Assembly (NCBI GenBank): GCA_016929415.1
Contig: JAFGIW010000095.1
Span: forward strand, 1-43,441
Direction of reading: 5' to 3'
From: Chitinispirillaceae bacterium
GTDB lineage: Bacteria > Fibrobacterota > Chitinivibrionia > Chitinivibrionales > Chitinispirillaceae
Length of the DNA stretch: 43,441 bases
Positions 11,870 to 20,677 of the stretch are shown in pieces. Positions within the stretch are counted from its first letter, which is position 1; each line of letters starts with the position of its first letter. The notes under the pieces are model-generated. The model was not told where the DNA came from. It saw nothing but the letters and a program-made list of their open reading frames with translations, and did no database searches. A program made the position numbers and the translations under genes.

Positions 11870-12211
11870 ATGGAATCAATGGCAAAAATTAAAAAATTAC
11901 GTTCAACATCAAGAAAAGCCCGGCTGGTTGCTGATGCCGTCCGGGGGAAAATGGTAGGAGAAGCATTAAGCCTGCTCGATTTGAGCATCCATAAGAAGGT
12001 CGCGGTCGATATCGCGAAAGTCGTCAAATCAGCCATGGCTAATATTCAGAGCAAACACAGTGAAACCGCAGTCAACGTTGATGAATTCCGCATCAAGGAG
12101 ATCCGTGTCGATGAAGGACCGGTCATGAAGCGGTTTCGTGCCCGCGCAAAAGGAAGTGCGTCGGGAATTCTCAAACGTATGTGTCACATTTCAGTTACGG
12201 TTGCAAATTAA
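11870..12211 (+). CDS. rplV: 50S ribosomal protein L22
   Basis: L22 spans all 23S rRNA domains and its beta-hairpin lines the exit tunnel opposite L4. The product has 113 residues. The ATG at 11870 gives [22 protein letters not shown] and lies 4 nt after GAGGA. ATG at 11879 is an alternative start (MAKIKKLRS) with a 13-nt spacing. The hairpin region [25 protein letters not shown] is conserved. rpsC follows after 11 nt. Confidence 0.97.
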   Translation: MESMAKIKKLRSTSRKARLVADAVRGKMVGEALSLLDLSIHKKVAVDIAKVVKSAMANIQSKHSETAVNVDEFRIKEIRVDEGPVMKRFRARAKGSASGILKRMCHISVTVAN

Positions 12212-12222
12212 CAGGAGGGGAT

Positions 12223-12861
12223 GTGGGTCAAAAAACCAATCCGGTTGGTTTACGATTAGGAATTACCCGTTCATGGGTGTCGAATTGGTTCGCGAAAGAG
12301 CGTTTTCCCGATTATCTTTACGAAGACATTCTTATAAGGAATTATCTGAGAAAACGTCTGGAGCACGGCGGTATTTCGGCGCTGGAAATCGAACGGACCG
12401 CCAAGCGAGTGACGGTGGGGATCCATACCTCGCGGCCGGGCATTGTCATCGGAAAAAAAGGCGAGGAGGTAGAGCGTCTCAAGGGCGAACTCCAGCACCT
12501 TACCCAAAAGGAAATACAGATCAATATCCGTGAAGTAAAGAAACCGGAGATGGATTCACAGCTTGTGGGCGATAATATCGCCCGGCAGGTTGAAAAAAGG
12601 GTTTCTTATAAGAAAGCCATCAAAAAAGCTATTTCGACCGCCATGAGAATGGGGGCCGAAGGTATTAAAATACAGATCGCCGGCCGGTTGAACGGTGCTG
12701 AAATCGCCCGGACCGAAACCTACAAAGAGGGAAGGATTCCCCTTCATACCCTTCGTGCGATAATCGATTACGCAACGGCGACAGCGCATACGACCTATGG
12801 GTGTGTCGGTGTAAAGGTATGGATATGTAAAGGTGAAGTCATTAATCGTGTTGAGAAATAG
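12223..12861 (+). CDS. rpsC: 30S ribosomal protein S3
   Basis: S3 lies at the mRNA entry channel and has helicase-related and RNA-binding roles. The start is placed at GTG 12223, giving [17 protein letters not shown], the invariant S3 N-terminus, and preceded by AGGAGGGG at 12213-12220. A longer in-frame reading from 12181 would overlap rplV and add a non-conserved leader, so it is rejected. The 212-residue protein carries the KH-domain signature [16 protein letters not shown] with its GKKG loop, and the C-terminal [12 protein letters not shown] and [10 protein letters not shown] segments. Confidence 0.97.
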   Translation: MGQKTNPVGLRLGITRSWVSNWFAKERFPDYLYEDILIRNYLRKRLEHGGISALEIERTAKRVTVGIHTSRPGIVIGKKGEEVERLKGELQHLTQKEIQINIREVKKPEMDSQLVGDNIARQVEKRVSYKKAIKKAISTAMRMGAEGIKIQIAGRLNGAEIARTETYKEGRIPLHTLRAIIDYATATAHTTYGCVGVKVWICKGEVINRVEK

Positions 12862-12905
12862 GGCCAGGCAGGTCATGAGACGGGAAGGTTAATCGGAGGA
12901 GGATA

Positions 12906-13316
12906 ATGCTTGCACCGAAAAAGGTAAAATGGAGAAAGACGCATCGGGGTCGTATGTGCGGACTGGCCACACGATGCACGACAATTTCTTTCGGCGAATA
13001 CGGCCTTCAGGCGGTTCAGCCGGGGTGGATTGACAGCCGGCAGATCGAGGCTGCGCGTATCGCCATGACTAGGTTCGTCAAACGCGGCGGGAAAATATGG
13101 ATTCGCATTTTTCCCGATAAGCCCTATACCAAACATCCGGCGGAATCCCGCATGGGTAAGGGCAAAGGCGCTCCGGAAGGATGGGTTGCCGTCGTCCGGC
13201 CGGGAACGGTTATGTTTGAAATGGCAGGCGTCAAAGATGATATCGCAAAAGAGGCCCTGAGATTGGCGGCACAGAAACTGCCGATACAGGCCCGGTTTAT
13301 TGAAATCGAGAGGTGA
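12906..13316 (+). CDS. rplP: 50S ribosomal protein L16
   Basis: L16 organizes the A-site region of the 50S subunit. The 136-residue product begins [19 protein letters not shown] and contains [26 protein letters not shown] and the [18 protein letters not shown] loop, which is the site of the arginine hydroxylation known in some bacteria. A strong AATCGGAGGAGG ribosome site precedes the ATG. It ends 12 nt before rpmC. Confidence 0.98.
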   Translation: MLAPKKVKWRKTHRGRMCGLATRCTTISFGEYGLQAVQPGWIDSRQIEAARIAMTRFVKRGGKIWIRIFPDKPYTKHPAESRMGKGKGAPEGWVAVVRPGTVMFEMAGVKDDIAKEALRLAAQKLPIQARFIEIER

Positions 13317-13328
13317 GGGATCGTTCAC

Positions 13329-13532
13329 ATGAAAGTCCAGGAAATACGCAATCTGTCATCTGAAGAAATCGGTAAGAAGGTTGACGCTTGGGAAGAGGAA
13401 CTTTTCAATCTCAGGTTCCAGGCCCGTTTAGGCCAGCTTGCAAACCCGCTCCAGCTTCAAATGGTGAGAAGGGATATAGCACGGGCAAAGACGGTTCTTC
13501 GTCAGAAAAGCGGTTCGGAGAATGCAAAATAG
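13329..13532 (+). CDS. rpmC: 50S ribosomal protein L29
   Basis: L29 is a small helical-hairpin protein near the tunnel exit beside L23. The 67-residue product (MKVQEIRNLSSEEIGKKV start) has the typical LFNLRFQARLGQLANP signature and the VRRDIARAKTVLRQK helix. It lies in the canonical rplP-rpmC-rpsQ order. The spacer to rpsQ is 72 nt, longer than most in this operon. Confidence 0.97.
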   Translation: MKVQEIRNLSSEEIGKKVDAWEEELFNLRFQARLGQLANPLQLQMVRRDIARAKTVLRQKSGSENAK

Positions 13533-13604
13533 CAGACAGGTTACTGGAGTTTGAAGAATAATCTGGCAGTAAAACAGCAACAATATGGTGCGGAGTCACG
13601 AGGA

Positions 13605-13862
13605 ATGACGGAAAGAAAAAATCGTAAAGTGCGTATAGGGGTCGTGGTGAGCAATAAAATGAAAAAGAGCATCATCGTTAATGTGGAGCGAAGTTTCATC
13701 CACCCCGCCTACGGCAAGATCGTGCGTCGTAATACACGGTATGTGGCGCATGATGAAAAGAATGAATGCGGGATCGGCGATACCGTTCAAATAATTGAGA
13801 CGCGGCCGCTCTCTAAAACAAAACACTGGCGTCTGGAAACGGTCATGAAAAAAGCGAAGTAA
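13605..13862 (+). CDS. rpsQ: 30S ribosomal protein S17
   Basis: S17 is a primary 16S rRNA-binding OB-fold protein. The start is set at ATG 13605 ([19 protein letters not shown]), which has GGAG at 13592-13595 nine bases upstream. A longer reading from TTG 13551 would add 18 non-conserved residues. The resulting 85-residue protein carries the family motifs [22 protein letters not shown] and the [20 protein letters not shown] core, and matches the usual length. Confidence 0.96.
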   Translation: MTERKNRKVRIGVVVSNKMKKSIIVNVERSFIHPAYGKIVRRNTRYVAHDEKNECGIGDTVQIIETRPLSKTKHWRLETVMKKAK

Positions 13863-13909
13863 GTAACCATGTATGGTGAAAAGTGATCGAATAAAAAGTT
13901 GAGGATATA

Positions 13910-14278
13910 ATGATTCAGGTTCAGACACGATTGGTTGTCGCCGATAACAGTGGTGCAAAAAAAGTAGAATGTATCAGGGTGCTTGGCGGAACCCGAAGGC
14001 GTTATGCCCGGGTGGGAGATATTATAGTTGTTGCCGTCAAGGACGCTATTCCAAATGCAGCCGTCAAGAAAGGAACCATCGCCAAGGCTGTCATTGTCCG
14101 GACGAGCAAGGAGTACGGACGAAAAGACGGCACGTATATTCGTTTCAGCGATAATGCGGCGGTGATCATCAACGAAACGGGAGAACCCAGGGGAACACGC
14201 ATTTTCGGTCCGGTCGCACGTGAATTGCGTGAGAAAAAGTTTATGCGTATCGTATCGCTTGCACCTGAAGTTCTTTAA
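13910..14278 (+). CDS. rplN: 50S ribosomal protein L14
   Basis: L14 forms inter-subunit contacts with 16S rRNA and with L19. It is 122 residues, exactly the usual length. It begins [27 protein letters not shown] and ends [10 protein letters not shown], both highly conserved. It is the first gene of the spc cluster, 47 nt after rpsQ, with TTGAGGA as probable ribosome site. Confidence 0.98.
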   Translation: MIQVQTRLVVADNSGAKKVECIRVLGGTRRRYARVGDIIVVAVKDAIPNAAVKKGTIAKAVIVRTSKEYGRKDGTYIRFSDNAAVIINETGEPRGTRIFGPVARELREKKFMRIVSLAPEVL

Positions 14279-14300
14279 CGATTATTGAGGAGAATGGTAT

Positions 14301-14618
14301 ATGGCGCTGGGTTTGCGAAAAGGTGATTTGGTCCAGGTGATGACCGGAGAATACAAAGGGAAAAACGGAAAGATTCTGAAAGTATTTCCCGATAAGGCGA
14401 AAGCAATTGTTGAAGGAATGAACATGGTCAAACGGCACACGAAACCCAATCCTAAAAACCAAAAAGGCGGCATCGTGGAAAAGGAAGCGTCAATCCATAT
14501 CTCCAATCTGATGCTCGTATGTCCGAAGACCGGGAAACCAACGCGTATCGGAGTGAATGTGCTCGAAAGCGGGAAACGGGTCAGATTTTCAAAAAAGGCT
14601 AAGGAGTTGATAGAGTGA
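14301..14618 (+). CDS. rplX: 50S ribosomal protein L24
   Basis: L24 initiates 50S assembly and sits near the tunnel exit. The 105-residue product has the KOW motif [22 protein letters not shown] at its N-terminus and the [21 protein letters not shown] segment. The TGA stop overlaps the GTG start of rplE (GTGA, 4 nt), coupling the two. Confidence 0.98.
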   Translation: MALGLRKGDLVQVMTGEYKGKNGKILKVFPDKAKAIVEGMNMVKRHTKPNPKNQKGGIVEKEASIHISNLMLVCPKTGKPTRIGVNVLESGKRVRFSKKAKELIE

Positions 14619-15175
14619 GCAAGGAAAAGAAATACGTGCCGAGAATGCTTGAAAAGTATAATAAAAAAGCGGTTCCGGCATTGATCAACCGGCTGGGGTA
14701 TAAAAATAAAATGCAGGTACCGCGACTTGAGAAGATCGTGATCAACATGGGAGTCGGCGATGCGGTTGCCGATGCGAAACTCATCGATGAAGCGGTCATG
14801 TGCTTGAGGGAAATTTCCGGCCAGAAACCGGTGGTGACAAAAGCCAAAAAAGCCATCTCGAATTTCAAGCTCCGTGAAAACATGCCTATTGGTTGTAAAG
14901 TTACCCTGCGCAGCCAGCGGATGTATGAGTTTCTTGACCGTCTGGTGGGGATCACCATCCCCCGTATACGGGATTTCAAGGGACTTTCACGCAAATCCTT
15001 CGACGGCTTCGGAAATTACACGCTCGGCATCAAGGAACAGATCGTATTTCCCGAAATCGATCGTGACAAAGTATCAAGAATCACCGGGATGGATATCTGT
15101 ATATGTACCAATGCGCAAAAAAACGAAGAGGCAATGGCGCTTCTCGAAGAAATGGGCATGCCGTTTCGTAAATAG
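14615..15175 (+). CDS. rplE: 50S ribosomal protein L5
   Basis: L5 binds 5S rRNA and contacts P-site tRNA. The product has 186 residues from a GTG start that overlaps rplX. Family motifs seen are the [18 protein letters not shown] segment, [20 protein letters not shown], and the [22 protein letters not shown] region. The N-terminal [14 protein letters not shown] helix is typical. rpsN follows after 18 nt. Confidence 0.98.
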   Translation: MSKEKKYVPRMLEKYNKKAVPALINRLGYKNKMQVPRLEKIVINMGVGDAVADAKLIDEAVMCLREISGQKPVVTKAKKAISNFKLRENMPIGCKVTLRSQRMYEFLDRLVGITIPRIRDFKGLSRKSFDGFGNYTLGIKEQIVFPEIDRDKVSRITGMDICICTNAQKNEEAMALLEEMGMPFRK

Positions 15176-15193
15176 GAATAAGGGAGAAAGCAG

Positions 15194-15379
15194 ATGGCGC
15201 GCAAAGCATTAATTGAAAAAAGTAGAAAAAAACAGGTTTTTTCAGCCCGGAAATACACGCGATGCCGGCGATGCGGTCGGGCGCGTGCCTATCTCCGCAA
15301 TTTCGGAATATGCAGGATCTGTTTCCGGGAGATGGCTTTGCGGGGTGAAATCCCCGGGGTGGTGAAAGCAAGCTGGTAA
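15194..15379 (+). CDS. rpsN: 30S ribosomal protein S14, zinc-binding type
   Basis: S14 sits in the 30S head next to S3 and S10. This is the short zinc-ribbon form (61 residues, type Z). Its four cysteines are C24, C27, C40 and C43, in CxxC pairs around the conserved [16 protein letters not shown] segment. Many bacteria keep either this form or a longer cysteine-free one. GGGAGAAAG provides the ribosome site. The gene lies between rplE and rpsH as expected. Confidence 0.98.
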   Translation: MARKALIEKSRKKQVFSARKYTRCRRCGRARAYLRNFGICRICFREMALRGEIPGVVKASW

Positions 15380-15404
15380 TTCAGATCAAGAAAGGGTTTA
15401 AGGA

Positions 15405-15800
15405 ATGTTAACAGATCAAATTGCGGATATGTTCAACCGGATACGGAATGCAATTCAGGCCAAGAAAAGGACGGTTGGTGTTCCTGCTTCGGGATTGAAG
15501 AAAGAAATAACGAGAATCTTATTCGAGAATCATTTCATCAGCAAATATGCATTCGTCTCTGATCAGGGCCGCACCATCATCAAGATACTTTTACGATACA
15601 ATGACGAACAGCAAAACGCGATACAGGGAATAAAAAGGGTGAGTACACCCGGCCGCAAAAGGTATGTTGGTGCACAAAATATACCAAAAGTGCTCAATGG
15701 GCTCGGGGTGGCGATTATTTCAACCTCGAAGGGTGTGATGACCGATAAGGAGTGCCGTAAAATGAATGTCGGCGGCGAAGTGATCGGGCTGGTCTGGTAA
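15405..15800 (+). CDS. rpsH: 30S ribosomal protein S8
   Basis: S8 binds the central domain of 16S rRNA. In E. coli it is also the autogenous repressor of the spc operon through a site near rplE; no equivalent site was examined here. The 131-residue protein starts MLTDQIADMFNRIRNAI and carries the family C-terminus with PKVLNGLGVAIISTSKGVMTD and GGEVIGLVW. Spacing is 25 nt from rpsN and 58 nt to rplF. Confidence 0.98.
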   Translation: MLTDQIADMFNRIRNAIQAKKRTVGVPASGLKKEITRILFENHFISKYAFVSDQGRTIIKILLRYNDEQQNAIQGIKRVSTPGRKRYVGAQNIPKVLNGLGVAIISTSKGVMTDKECRKMNVGGEVIGLVW

Positions 15801-15858
15801 GGGATGATGCTTTCCCATTTTCTTACGATATTAAAGAGCAGTATTAAAGGAGTTTCTA

Positions 15859-16398
15859 TTGTCTCGCATAGGTAAAGTTCCGGTTCAAATACCGCAAGGT
15901 GTTCAGGTAACGGTCAAGGGGCAGAATGTCGAAATAAAAGGCCCGAAGGGTGTTTTTTCCCGGGATGTCCATCCGGAACTGGCCGTCGCCGTAGAGGCTG
16001 ATGCGGTTCATCTCAAACCGCAGGTCCAGAATGATTCAGTCAAGGCGTTATGGGGGCTCAACCGTGTGCTTATCCGGAATATGATCGTTGGGGTGACCGC
16101 CGGTTACCGGAAAGAACTTGAGATCGTGGGCGTCGGCTATAAAGCGGAGTTGAAAGGCAAGGATCTCACTCTTACGATCGGCTTCAGCGAGCCGATTGTA
16201 TACAAGGCACCCGAGGGCATTCGGCTCAATGTTGAGAATCAAACGAAAATCATCATCGAAGGAATTGACAAAGAAAAAGTCGGACAAACCGCTGCGGAGA
16301 TCAGATGCTTACGGCCTCCGGAACCCTATAAAGGAAAAGGTATACGGTACGTCGGTGAACATATCAGGCGGAAAGCAGGCAAGACAGCGGGCAAATAG
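15859..16398 (+). CDS. rplF: 50S ribosomal protein L6
   Basis: L6 lies at the base of the L7/L12 stalk and takes part in factor binding. The start is a TTG codon (MSRIGKVPVQIPQGV), preceded by AAAGGAG at 15847-15853; no ATG or GTG in frame fits the family N-terminus. The 179-residue protein shows two L6 repeats and the diagnostic C-terminal PPEPYKGKGIRYVGEHIRRKAGKT. Start-codon weakness is compensated by the good ribosome site. Confidence 0.97.
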   Translation: MSRIGKVPVQIPQGVQVTVKGQNVEIKGPKGVFSRDVHPELAVAVEADAVHLKPQVQNDSVKALWGLNRVLIRNMIVGVTAGYRKELEIVGVGYKAELKGKDLTLTIGFSEPIVYKAPEGIRLNVENQTKIIIEGIDKEKVGQTAAEIRCLRPPEPYKGKGIRYVGEHIRRKAGKTAGK

Positions 16399-16422
16399 GT
16401 GCTACCACAGGGAGCGGAAATA

Positions 16423-16797
16423 ATGAATACAGTTGAAAAACGATTGATCGAACGTAAAAAACGTGCTTTCAGGGTGCGTAAAAAGATACAGGGCACCGCC
16501 CAGCGCCCGCGACTCTCCGTCCGTCGGACGCTGAAACATATTTATGCTCAGATCGTTGATGATACATCAGGGATTTCCATCGTCCAGGTGGGCAGCAGAG
16601 GAAAGGATTTCACCTCCAGAATTGCCGGAAAAACAGTGACAAAAAGCGAGATATCAAAAATGGTGGGTGAACTGCTGGCCGAACAGGCAAAAGAGAAAGG
16701 TGTATCAACCGTTGTTTTTGACAGAAAAGGGTATCTTTTCCATGGCAGGGTAAAAGCACTCGCTGAAGCTGCCCGTGAAAAAGGGTTGATCTTCTGA
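16423..16797 (+). CDS. rplR: 50S ribosomal protein L18
   Basis: L18 binds 5S rRNA together with L5. The start is placed at ATG 16423 (MNTVEKRLIERKKRAF) with GGGAGCGG about 8 nt upstream. The longer in-frame reading from the end of rplF is not conserved. The 124-residue product contains RLSVRRTLKHIYAQIVDD and the VVFDRKGYLFHGRVKALAEAAREKGL C-terminus that defines the family. rpsE begins 21 nt downstream. Confidence 0.96.
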   Translation: MNTVEKRLIERKKRAFRVRKKIQGTAQRPRLSVRRTLKHIYAQIVDDTSGISIVQVGSRGKDFTSRIAGKTVTKSEISKMVGELLAEQAKEKGVSTVVFDRKGYLFHGRVKALAEAAREKGLIF

Positions 16798-16818
16798 TCT
16801 GGTGGAAGGGGAAAAAGG

Positions 16819-17346
16819 TTGAATAAAGAAGAACTCATGGTAAATGCCGAGGCCCAACTGACCGACCGGCTGGTTGCGGTACGAAGAGTGGCCAAAGTGG
16901 TAAAGGGAGGTCGCCGCTTCGGATTCAGTGCACTGGTAACGGTAGGTGATGGAAACGGTAAGGTCGGCATTGGAATGGGTAAAGCCAATGACGTGACTGA
17001 AGCCATTCGTAAAGGGGTGGAAAACGCCAAAAAGAATATCGTGCGCGTCAATATAGTCGATGGAACGGTTCCCCACGAAGTGCTGGGCCATTTCGGCGCC
17101 GGCACCATCGTGTTGAAACCTGCGGCCCCGGGAACGGGCGTTATCGCGGGAGGGCCCGCACGTGCCGTGCTCGAACTTGCCGGTGTAAAGAATATCCTTA
17201 CAAAATGCATCGGCACCACCAATGCGCATTATGTCGTTAAAGCGACGCTCGAAGGACTACTACAGCTGAAAACGAAATATCAGATACGGAAACTGCGCCA
17301 GATTCCTGAAAATGCCGAGACCGGTAAGGAGCAACCGAATGGCTAA
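16819..17346 (+). CDS. rpsE: 30S ribosomal protein S5
   Basis: S5 is at the mRNA entry site and influences translational fidelity. The product has 175 residues from a TTG start, 8 nt after GGAAGGG (16804-16810). ATG 16837 would remove six residues and is the alternative. The double-stranded RNA-binding domain motif [23 protein letters not shown] and the [18 protein letters not shown] segment are clear. Its last 8 nt overlap rpmD. Confidence 0.97.
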   Translation: MNKEELMVNAEAQLTDRLVAVRRVAKVVKGGRRFGFSALVTVGDGNGKVGIGMGKANDVTEAIRKGVENAKKNIVRVNIVDGTVPHEVLGHFGAGTIVLKPAAPGTGVIAGGPARAVLELAGVKNILTKCIGTTNAHYVVKATLEGLLQLKTKYQIRKLRQIPENAETGKEQPNG

Positions 17347-17530
17347 AAAATTGAGAATCAAACAGATACGCAGCGCGATCGGCCGGCTGGAAAATCAGAA
17401 ACGTACGATTCGTGCACTGGGCTTGGGTAAGCTGCGGAAAACAGTGGTGCATGATGACCATCCGAGTATACGCGGGATGATACATACGATACGGCATCTG
17501 ATAACGGTAGAGGAAATTGACGGAGAATAA
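17339..17530 (+). CDS. rpmD: 50S ribosomal protein L30
   Basis: L30 is a small 50S protein absent from some lineages. The ATG at 17339 lies inside the 3' end of rpsE (8-nt overlap), with TAAGGAG just upstream at about 17324-17330. The 63-residue product [21 protein letters not shown] continues with the conserved [27 protein letters not shown] core. A longer in-frame reading from 17312 lies wholly within rpsE and is rejected. Confidence 0.96.
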   Translation: MAKKLRIKQIRSAIGRLENQKRTIRALGLGKLRKTVVHDDHPSIRGMIHTIRHLITVEEIDGE

Positions 17531-17532
17531 TT

Positions 17533-17988
17533 ATGGTGAGATGTAATGAGCTGAAACCCGTTGCAGGGTCCAGAAAAAAAAGCAAACGTCTCGGACGCGG
17601 TACCGGAAGCGGTACCGGAAGTACCGCCGGAAAGGGAAATAACGGTCACAAAGCCCGTAGCGGATCGAGAAATAAATACTATTTTGAGGGTGGGCAGACT
17701 CCCCTTACGCGAAGAATACCCAAGAGGGGTTTTACCAATATTTTCAGGCAGGAGTATCAGATTGTTAATGTAGGCGATCTTGAAAGAATGGGGCAGGTCG
17801 ATAAGGAGATCACGGTCGGATTTCTTCATGAAAACGGTTTGATTCATGAGGTTGATCGGCCGGTTAAAATACTTGGAAATGGTGAATTGAATAAAACTAT
17901 CACGGTTAAGGTCCATGCATTTTCGAAAACAGCACGTGAAAAAATTGAAAAAGTAAAAGGGAAAGCTGAGGTAATCGGCTGTGCTTGA
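17533..17988 (+). CDS. rplO: 50S ribosomal protein L15
   Basis: L15 is a late-assembly 50S protein. The 151-residue product has the glycine- and basic-rich N-terminal arm (KKSKRLGRGTGSGTGSTAGKG), which threads into 23S rRNA, then GGQTPLTRRIPKRGF. A short triplication-like pattern GTGSGTGST is visible in the arm. The gene begins 2 nt after rpmD, and its stop overlaps the secY start by 8 nt. Confidence 0.97.
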   Translation: MVRCNELKPVAGSRKKSKRLGRGTGSGTGSTAGKGNNGHKARSGSRNKYYFEGGQTPLTRRIPKRGFTNIFRQEYQIVNVGDLERMGQVDKEITVGFLHENGLIHEVDRPVKILGNGELNKTITVKVHAFSKTAREKIEKVKGKAEVIGCA

Positions 17989-19303
17989 AACCTTCCAGAA
18001 TATCTTTCGAATTCCTGAACTGAGAAAAAAGATTTATTTCACGCTCGGGGTCATTTTTATTTACCGGCTGGGAGGACATATTCCAACCCCGGGAATTGAT
18101 CCTCGCGTATTAGCCGATTATTTTGCACAATCGACAAATTCGCTTTTCGGGCTTTATGATATGTTTGTCGGGGGCGCGTTCAAGAGGGTAACGGTATTCG
18201 CGCTGGGTATTATGCCGTATATCAGTGCTTCAATTATTATTCAGTTGCTTGGAACGGTTTTTCCCTATTTTCATAAATTGCAGCGTGAGGGCGGTGAAGG
18301 AAGAAAGAAAATAACGCAGTACACCCGTTATGGAACGGTTCTTCTCTCCTTCTTCCAGGCAATCGCAATCAGCTTCTTCCTGCAGAGTATCACCTCCCCG
18401 GTAACCGGAATGCATGCGGTTCCTGCGGGGCTTATGGGGATTAAATTCACCATTCTTACGGCGATAAGTCTGACCACGGGTACGATGCTTATCATGTGGC
18501 TTGGTGAACAGATCACCAACCGTGGATTAGGAAATGGAATATCACTTATCATTTTTATCGGGATTGTCGCCCGACTTCCCGGCGCCGTTATTGCTGAATA
18601 TCAGCAAGTTGCGGCAGGAACCCGTCACCCTTTTATGGAGCTGGTTGTCGTCGCAGTGATTATTGCGATGACGGCATTTATCGTTCTGATAACCCAGGCT
18701 ATGCGTCGCATTCCCATTCAAACCCCGAAAAAGGTTGTAGGAACGAAAATGTATGCGGGGCAGAATACCGTCCTGCCGCTTCGTATCAATATGGCGGGAG
18801 TTATCCCGATTATTTTTGCCTCTTCAGTGATGACGTTGCCGGGTATGCTCATCGGTTTGATACCCGGTATGGAAATGATGGAGGATATTTCCCGTCTTTT
18901 TGCTCCCGGTGGGATTATTTATTCGATCATCTATGCATTGTTGATTATTTTCTTTACTTATTTTTATACGGCAATTATTTTCAACCCGCTTGATATCGCC
19001 GACAATCTTAAAAGATCGGGAGGCTTCATTCCCGGAATTAGGCCGGGTAAAAAGACGGCTGAATTTCTGGACAACGTATTGTCTCGTATTACTCTTCCCG
19101 GATCCATTTTTCTTGCATTTATTTCAATCGTGCCGTTTTGGATGATGGGGGGCATGAAAATTAATTTTTATTTCGGTGGCACAAGCGTTCTGATTGTTGT
19201 CGGTGTTGCTCTGGACACACTGCAACAACTCGAGTCGCACCTGCAGATGAGAAATTATGATGGTTTTCTGAAGAAAGGGCGTTTGCGCGGCAGACGCCTT
19301 TAG
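17981..19303 (+). CDS. secY: preprotein translocase channel subunit SecY
   Basis: SecY is the ten-helix inner-membrane channel for Sec export and membrane insertion. The 440-residue protein starts from GTG inside rplO (8-nt overlap). Hallmarks are [10 protein letters not shown] after TM1, the plug region [29 protein letters not shown], and the RNPxxIA-like [19 protein letters not shown] loop. The C-terminal [28 protein letters not shown] is the ribosome/SecA-contact tail. The unusual feature is the absence of adk and map downstream; infA begins after 17 nt. Confidence 0.98.
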   Translation: MLETFQNIFRIPELRKKIYFTLGVIFIYRLGGHIPTPGIDPRVLADYFAQSTNSLFGLYDMFVGGAFKRVTVFALGIMPYISASIIIQLLGTVFPYFHKLQREGGEGRKKITQYTRYGTVLLSFFQAIAISFFLQSITSPVTGMHAVPAGLMGIKFTILTAISLTTGTMLIMWLGEQITNRGLGNGISLIIFIGIVARLPGAVIAEYQQVAAGTRHPFMELVVVAVIIAMTAFIVLITQAMRRIPIQTPKKVVGTKMYAGQNTVLPLRINMAGVIPIIFASSVMTLPGMLIGLIPGMEMMEDISRLFAPGGIIYSIIYALLIIFFTYFYTAIIFNPLDIADNLKRSGGFIPGIRPGKKTAEFLDNVLSRITLPGSIFLAFISIVPFWMMGGMKINFYFGGTSVLIVVGVALDTLQQLESHLQMRNYDGFLKKGRLRGRRL

Positions 19304-19320
19304 TCTGCTTCCTTGAATGT

Positions 19321-19539
19321 ATGGCAAAAAACGATTCTATTCAGGTTGAAGGAACAGTGACCGAAACATTACCGAATGCTTCATTTAAGGTTATGCTGGA
19401 GAACAAGCATATGATTTTGGCGCACATATCCGGAAAGATGCGAATGAATTATATTCGTATACTTCCGGGTGATAAAGTTTTAATCGAACTGTCACCATAC
19501 GACCTCACTCGTGGAAGAATCGTTTATCGGTATAAATAG
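19321..19539 (+). CDS. infA: translation initiation factor IF-1
   Basis: IF-1 is a 72-residue OB-fold factor that binds the A site during initiation. The sequence [24 protein letters not shown] and the conserved [19 protein letters not shown] and [13 protein letters not shown] segments identify it with certainty. It lies directly between secY and rpmJ, a common arrangement. No obvious strong ribosome site precedes it. Confidence 0.98.
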   Translation: MAKNDSIQVEGTVTETLPNASFKVMLENKHMILAHISGKMRMNYIRILPGDKVLIELSPYDLTRGRIVYRYK

Positions 19540-19548
19540 GGGGTTATT

Positions 19549-19665
19549 TTGAAAGTTCGTGCATCGGTTCAGAAAATGTGTAAATCATGTAAAATAATCA
19601 AACGTCGTGGTGTGGTAAGGGTTATTTGTACTAAATCACCGAAGCACAAACAACGTCAGGGATAG
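19549..19665 (+). CDS. rpmJ: 50S ribosomal protein L36, zinc-binding type
   Basis: This 38-codon gene encodes L36, which helps fold 23S rRNA near the factor-binding region. From TTG at 19549 the product reads [20 protein letters not shown] and ends KHKQRQG. The zinc ligands C11, C14, C27 and H33 are all present (CxxC form). There is one extra residue in the TKSPKHK segment compared with the common 37-residue form. It starts 9 nt after infA; the GGGGG run at 19539-19543 probably acts as the ribosome site. Confidence 0.95.
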   Translation: MKVRASVQKMCKSCKIIKRRGVVRVICTKSPKHKQRQG

Positions 19666-19717
19666 GGAAAATGATTATTGGGGCATGACGTTTTAATTTA
19701 ATGAAGGGGGGCCGTGT

Positions 19718-20098
19718 GTGGCTCGTGTAGCAAGTGTCGATATTCCTAATAATAAACAATGTTTTATCGCCTTAACGTATATCTACGGAATAGGTAAATC
19801 CTCTTCTGCAGTGATTCTGGTAAAAGCCGGTATCGAAGGCACAAAAAAGGTCAAAGACCTTTCTGAAGAGGAACTTGACCGGATTCGTCGTATCATCGAC
19901 AATGAATTTCAAACGGAAGGCAATTTGCGCAGTACCATGCGTATGAATATTAAACGGCTCATGGATATAGGTTGTTATCGCGGGCTCCGTCATCGTCGCG
20001 GTTTGCCCGCCAACGGTCAACGGACGCGGACGAATGCCCGGACACGAAAAGGGCCGCGACGTACCATTGCCAACAAGAAAAAAGCACCTGCGAAGTAA
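19718..20098 (+). CDS. rpsM: 30S ribosomal protein S13
   Basis: S13 is in the 30S head and forms bridges to the 50S subunit. The 126-residue protein starts at GTG 19718 with [21 protein letters not shown], after a GAAGGGGGG ribosome site. The [28 protein letters not shown] segment is the conserved C-terminal rRNA-binding tail. In E. coli the alpha operon starts here with an S4-binding leader; only 52 nt separate it from rpmJ. Confidence 0.98.
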   Translation: MARVASVDIPNNKQCFIALTYIYGIGKSSSAVILVKAGIEGTKKVKDLSEEELDRIRRIIDNEFQTEGNLRSTMRMNIKRLMDIGCYRGLRHRRGLPANGQRTRTNARTRKGPRRTIANKKKAPAK

Positions 20099-20127
20099 GA
20101 TCTTTTTGAAGAGAGAGGTTTTTTGTA

Positions 20128-20592
20128 ATGAGCAAAGAGAATGAGAAGGAGAATGAAAGCAGTGCCAGTCCCAGTGCCGGTGCAAACGCGAGTGTAAGTG
20201 CGAGTGTAAGCCCCGCTCCCGGTCCGAGGAAAGTAAAGAAAAGAGTTTCGGCGGAAGGTATTGCCCATATCCGGGCCACCTTCAACAATACGCTTATCAA
20301 TATCACCGATTCGCGGGGCAATGTGATTGCATGGAATACACCGGGGAAATCGGGGTTTAAAGGTTCAAGGAAAAGCACACCTTTTGCGGCCGGAATTGCT
20401 GCCGAAGTTGTTGCCAAAATGGCTTTCGATGCGGGGGTGAGAAAAGTGGAAGTACATCTCCGTGGCGCGGGGAACGGACGTGAAAGTGCAATCAGATCTC
20501 TGGCCGCAGCGGGTATAAAAATTATCGCTATTAAGGATTTTACAGCGGTGCCGCATAACGGCTGCCGGCCGCCGAAGCGACGAAGGGTATAA
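20128..20592 (+). CDS. rpsK: 30S ribosomal protein S11 with serine/alanine-rich N-terminal extension
   Basis: S11 forms part of the platform near the E-site mRNA path. The conserved body begins around residue 36 ([19 protein letters not shown]) and ends with [10 protein letters not shown], as in all bacteria. The product is 154 residues rather than about 129. The extra length is residues 1-33, acidic then Ser/Ala/Pro/Val-rich. At the DNA level, 20159-20212 is a run of imperfect AGTGNN hexamers (encoding Ser-X dipeptides). This suggests a simple-repeat expansion and may vary in length between strains. ATG 20128 follows GAGAGAGG; no internal start fits better. Confidence 0.95.
   Translation: MSKENEKENESSASPSAGANASVSASVSPAPGPRKVKKRVSAEGIAHIRATFNNTLINITDSRGNVIAWNTPGKSGFKGSRKSTPFAAGIAAEVVAKMAFDAGVRKVEVHLRGAGNGRESAIRSLAAAGIKIIAIKDFTAVPHNGCRPPKRRRV
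20159..20212 (+). repeat. imperfect hexanucleotide repeat in rpsK
   Basis: About nine tandem hexamers related to AGTGNN lie in the 5' part of rpsK. They encode alternating serine/alanine/valine residues. The pattern looks like slippage-prone simple sequence inside an otherwise conserved gene. Confidence 0.65.
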
Positions 20593-20632
20593 GCAGGAGG
20601 TCATTCATATCCGTTTGAAGTTGTGCTGTGAT

Positions 20633-20661
20633 TTGACAGTAGTACCAGGATTGCATATAGA
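20633..20661 (+). promoter_or_regulatory. candidate sigma-70 promoter for rpsD-rpoA-rplQ
   Basis: TTGACA (20633-20638), a perfect -35 box, is followed after exactly 17 nt by TATAGA (20656-20661). It lies in the 85-nt rpsK-rpsD gap. It could give an internal transcript for S4, the alpha subunit and L17. A caution is that the expected start site near 20668 falls within the GAGGAG ribosome site of rpsD, leaving almost no leader. Confidence 0.45.
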
Positions 20662-20677
20662 CTGAGGAGAACTGGAG

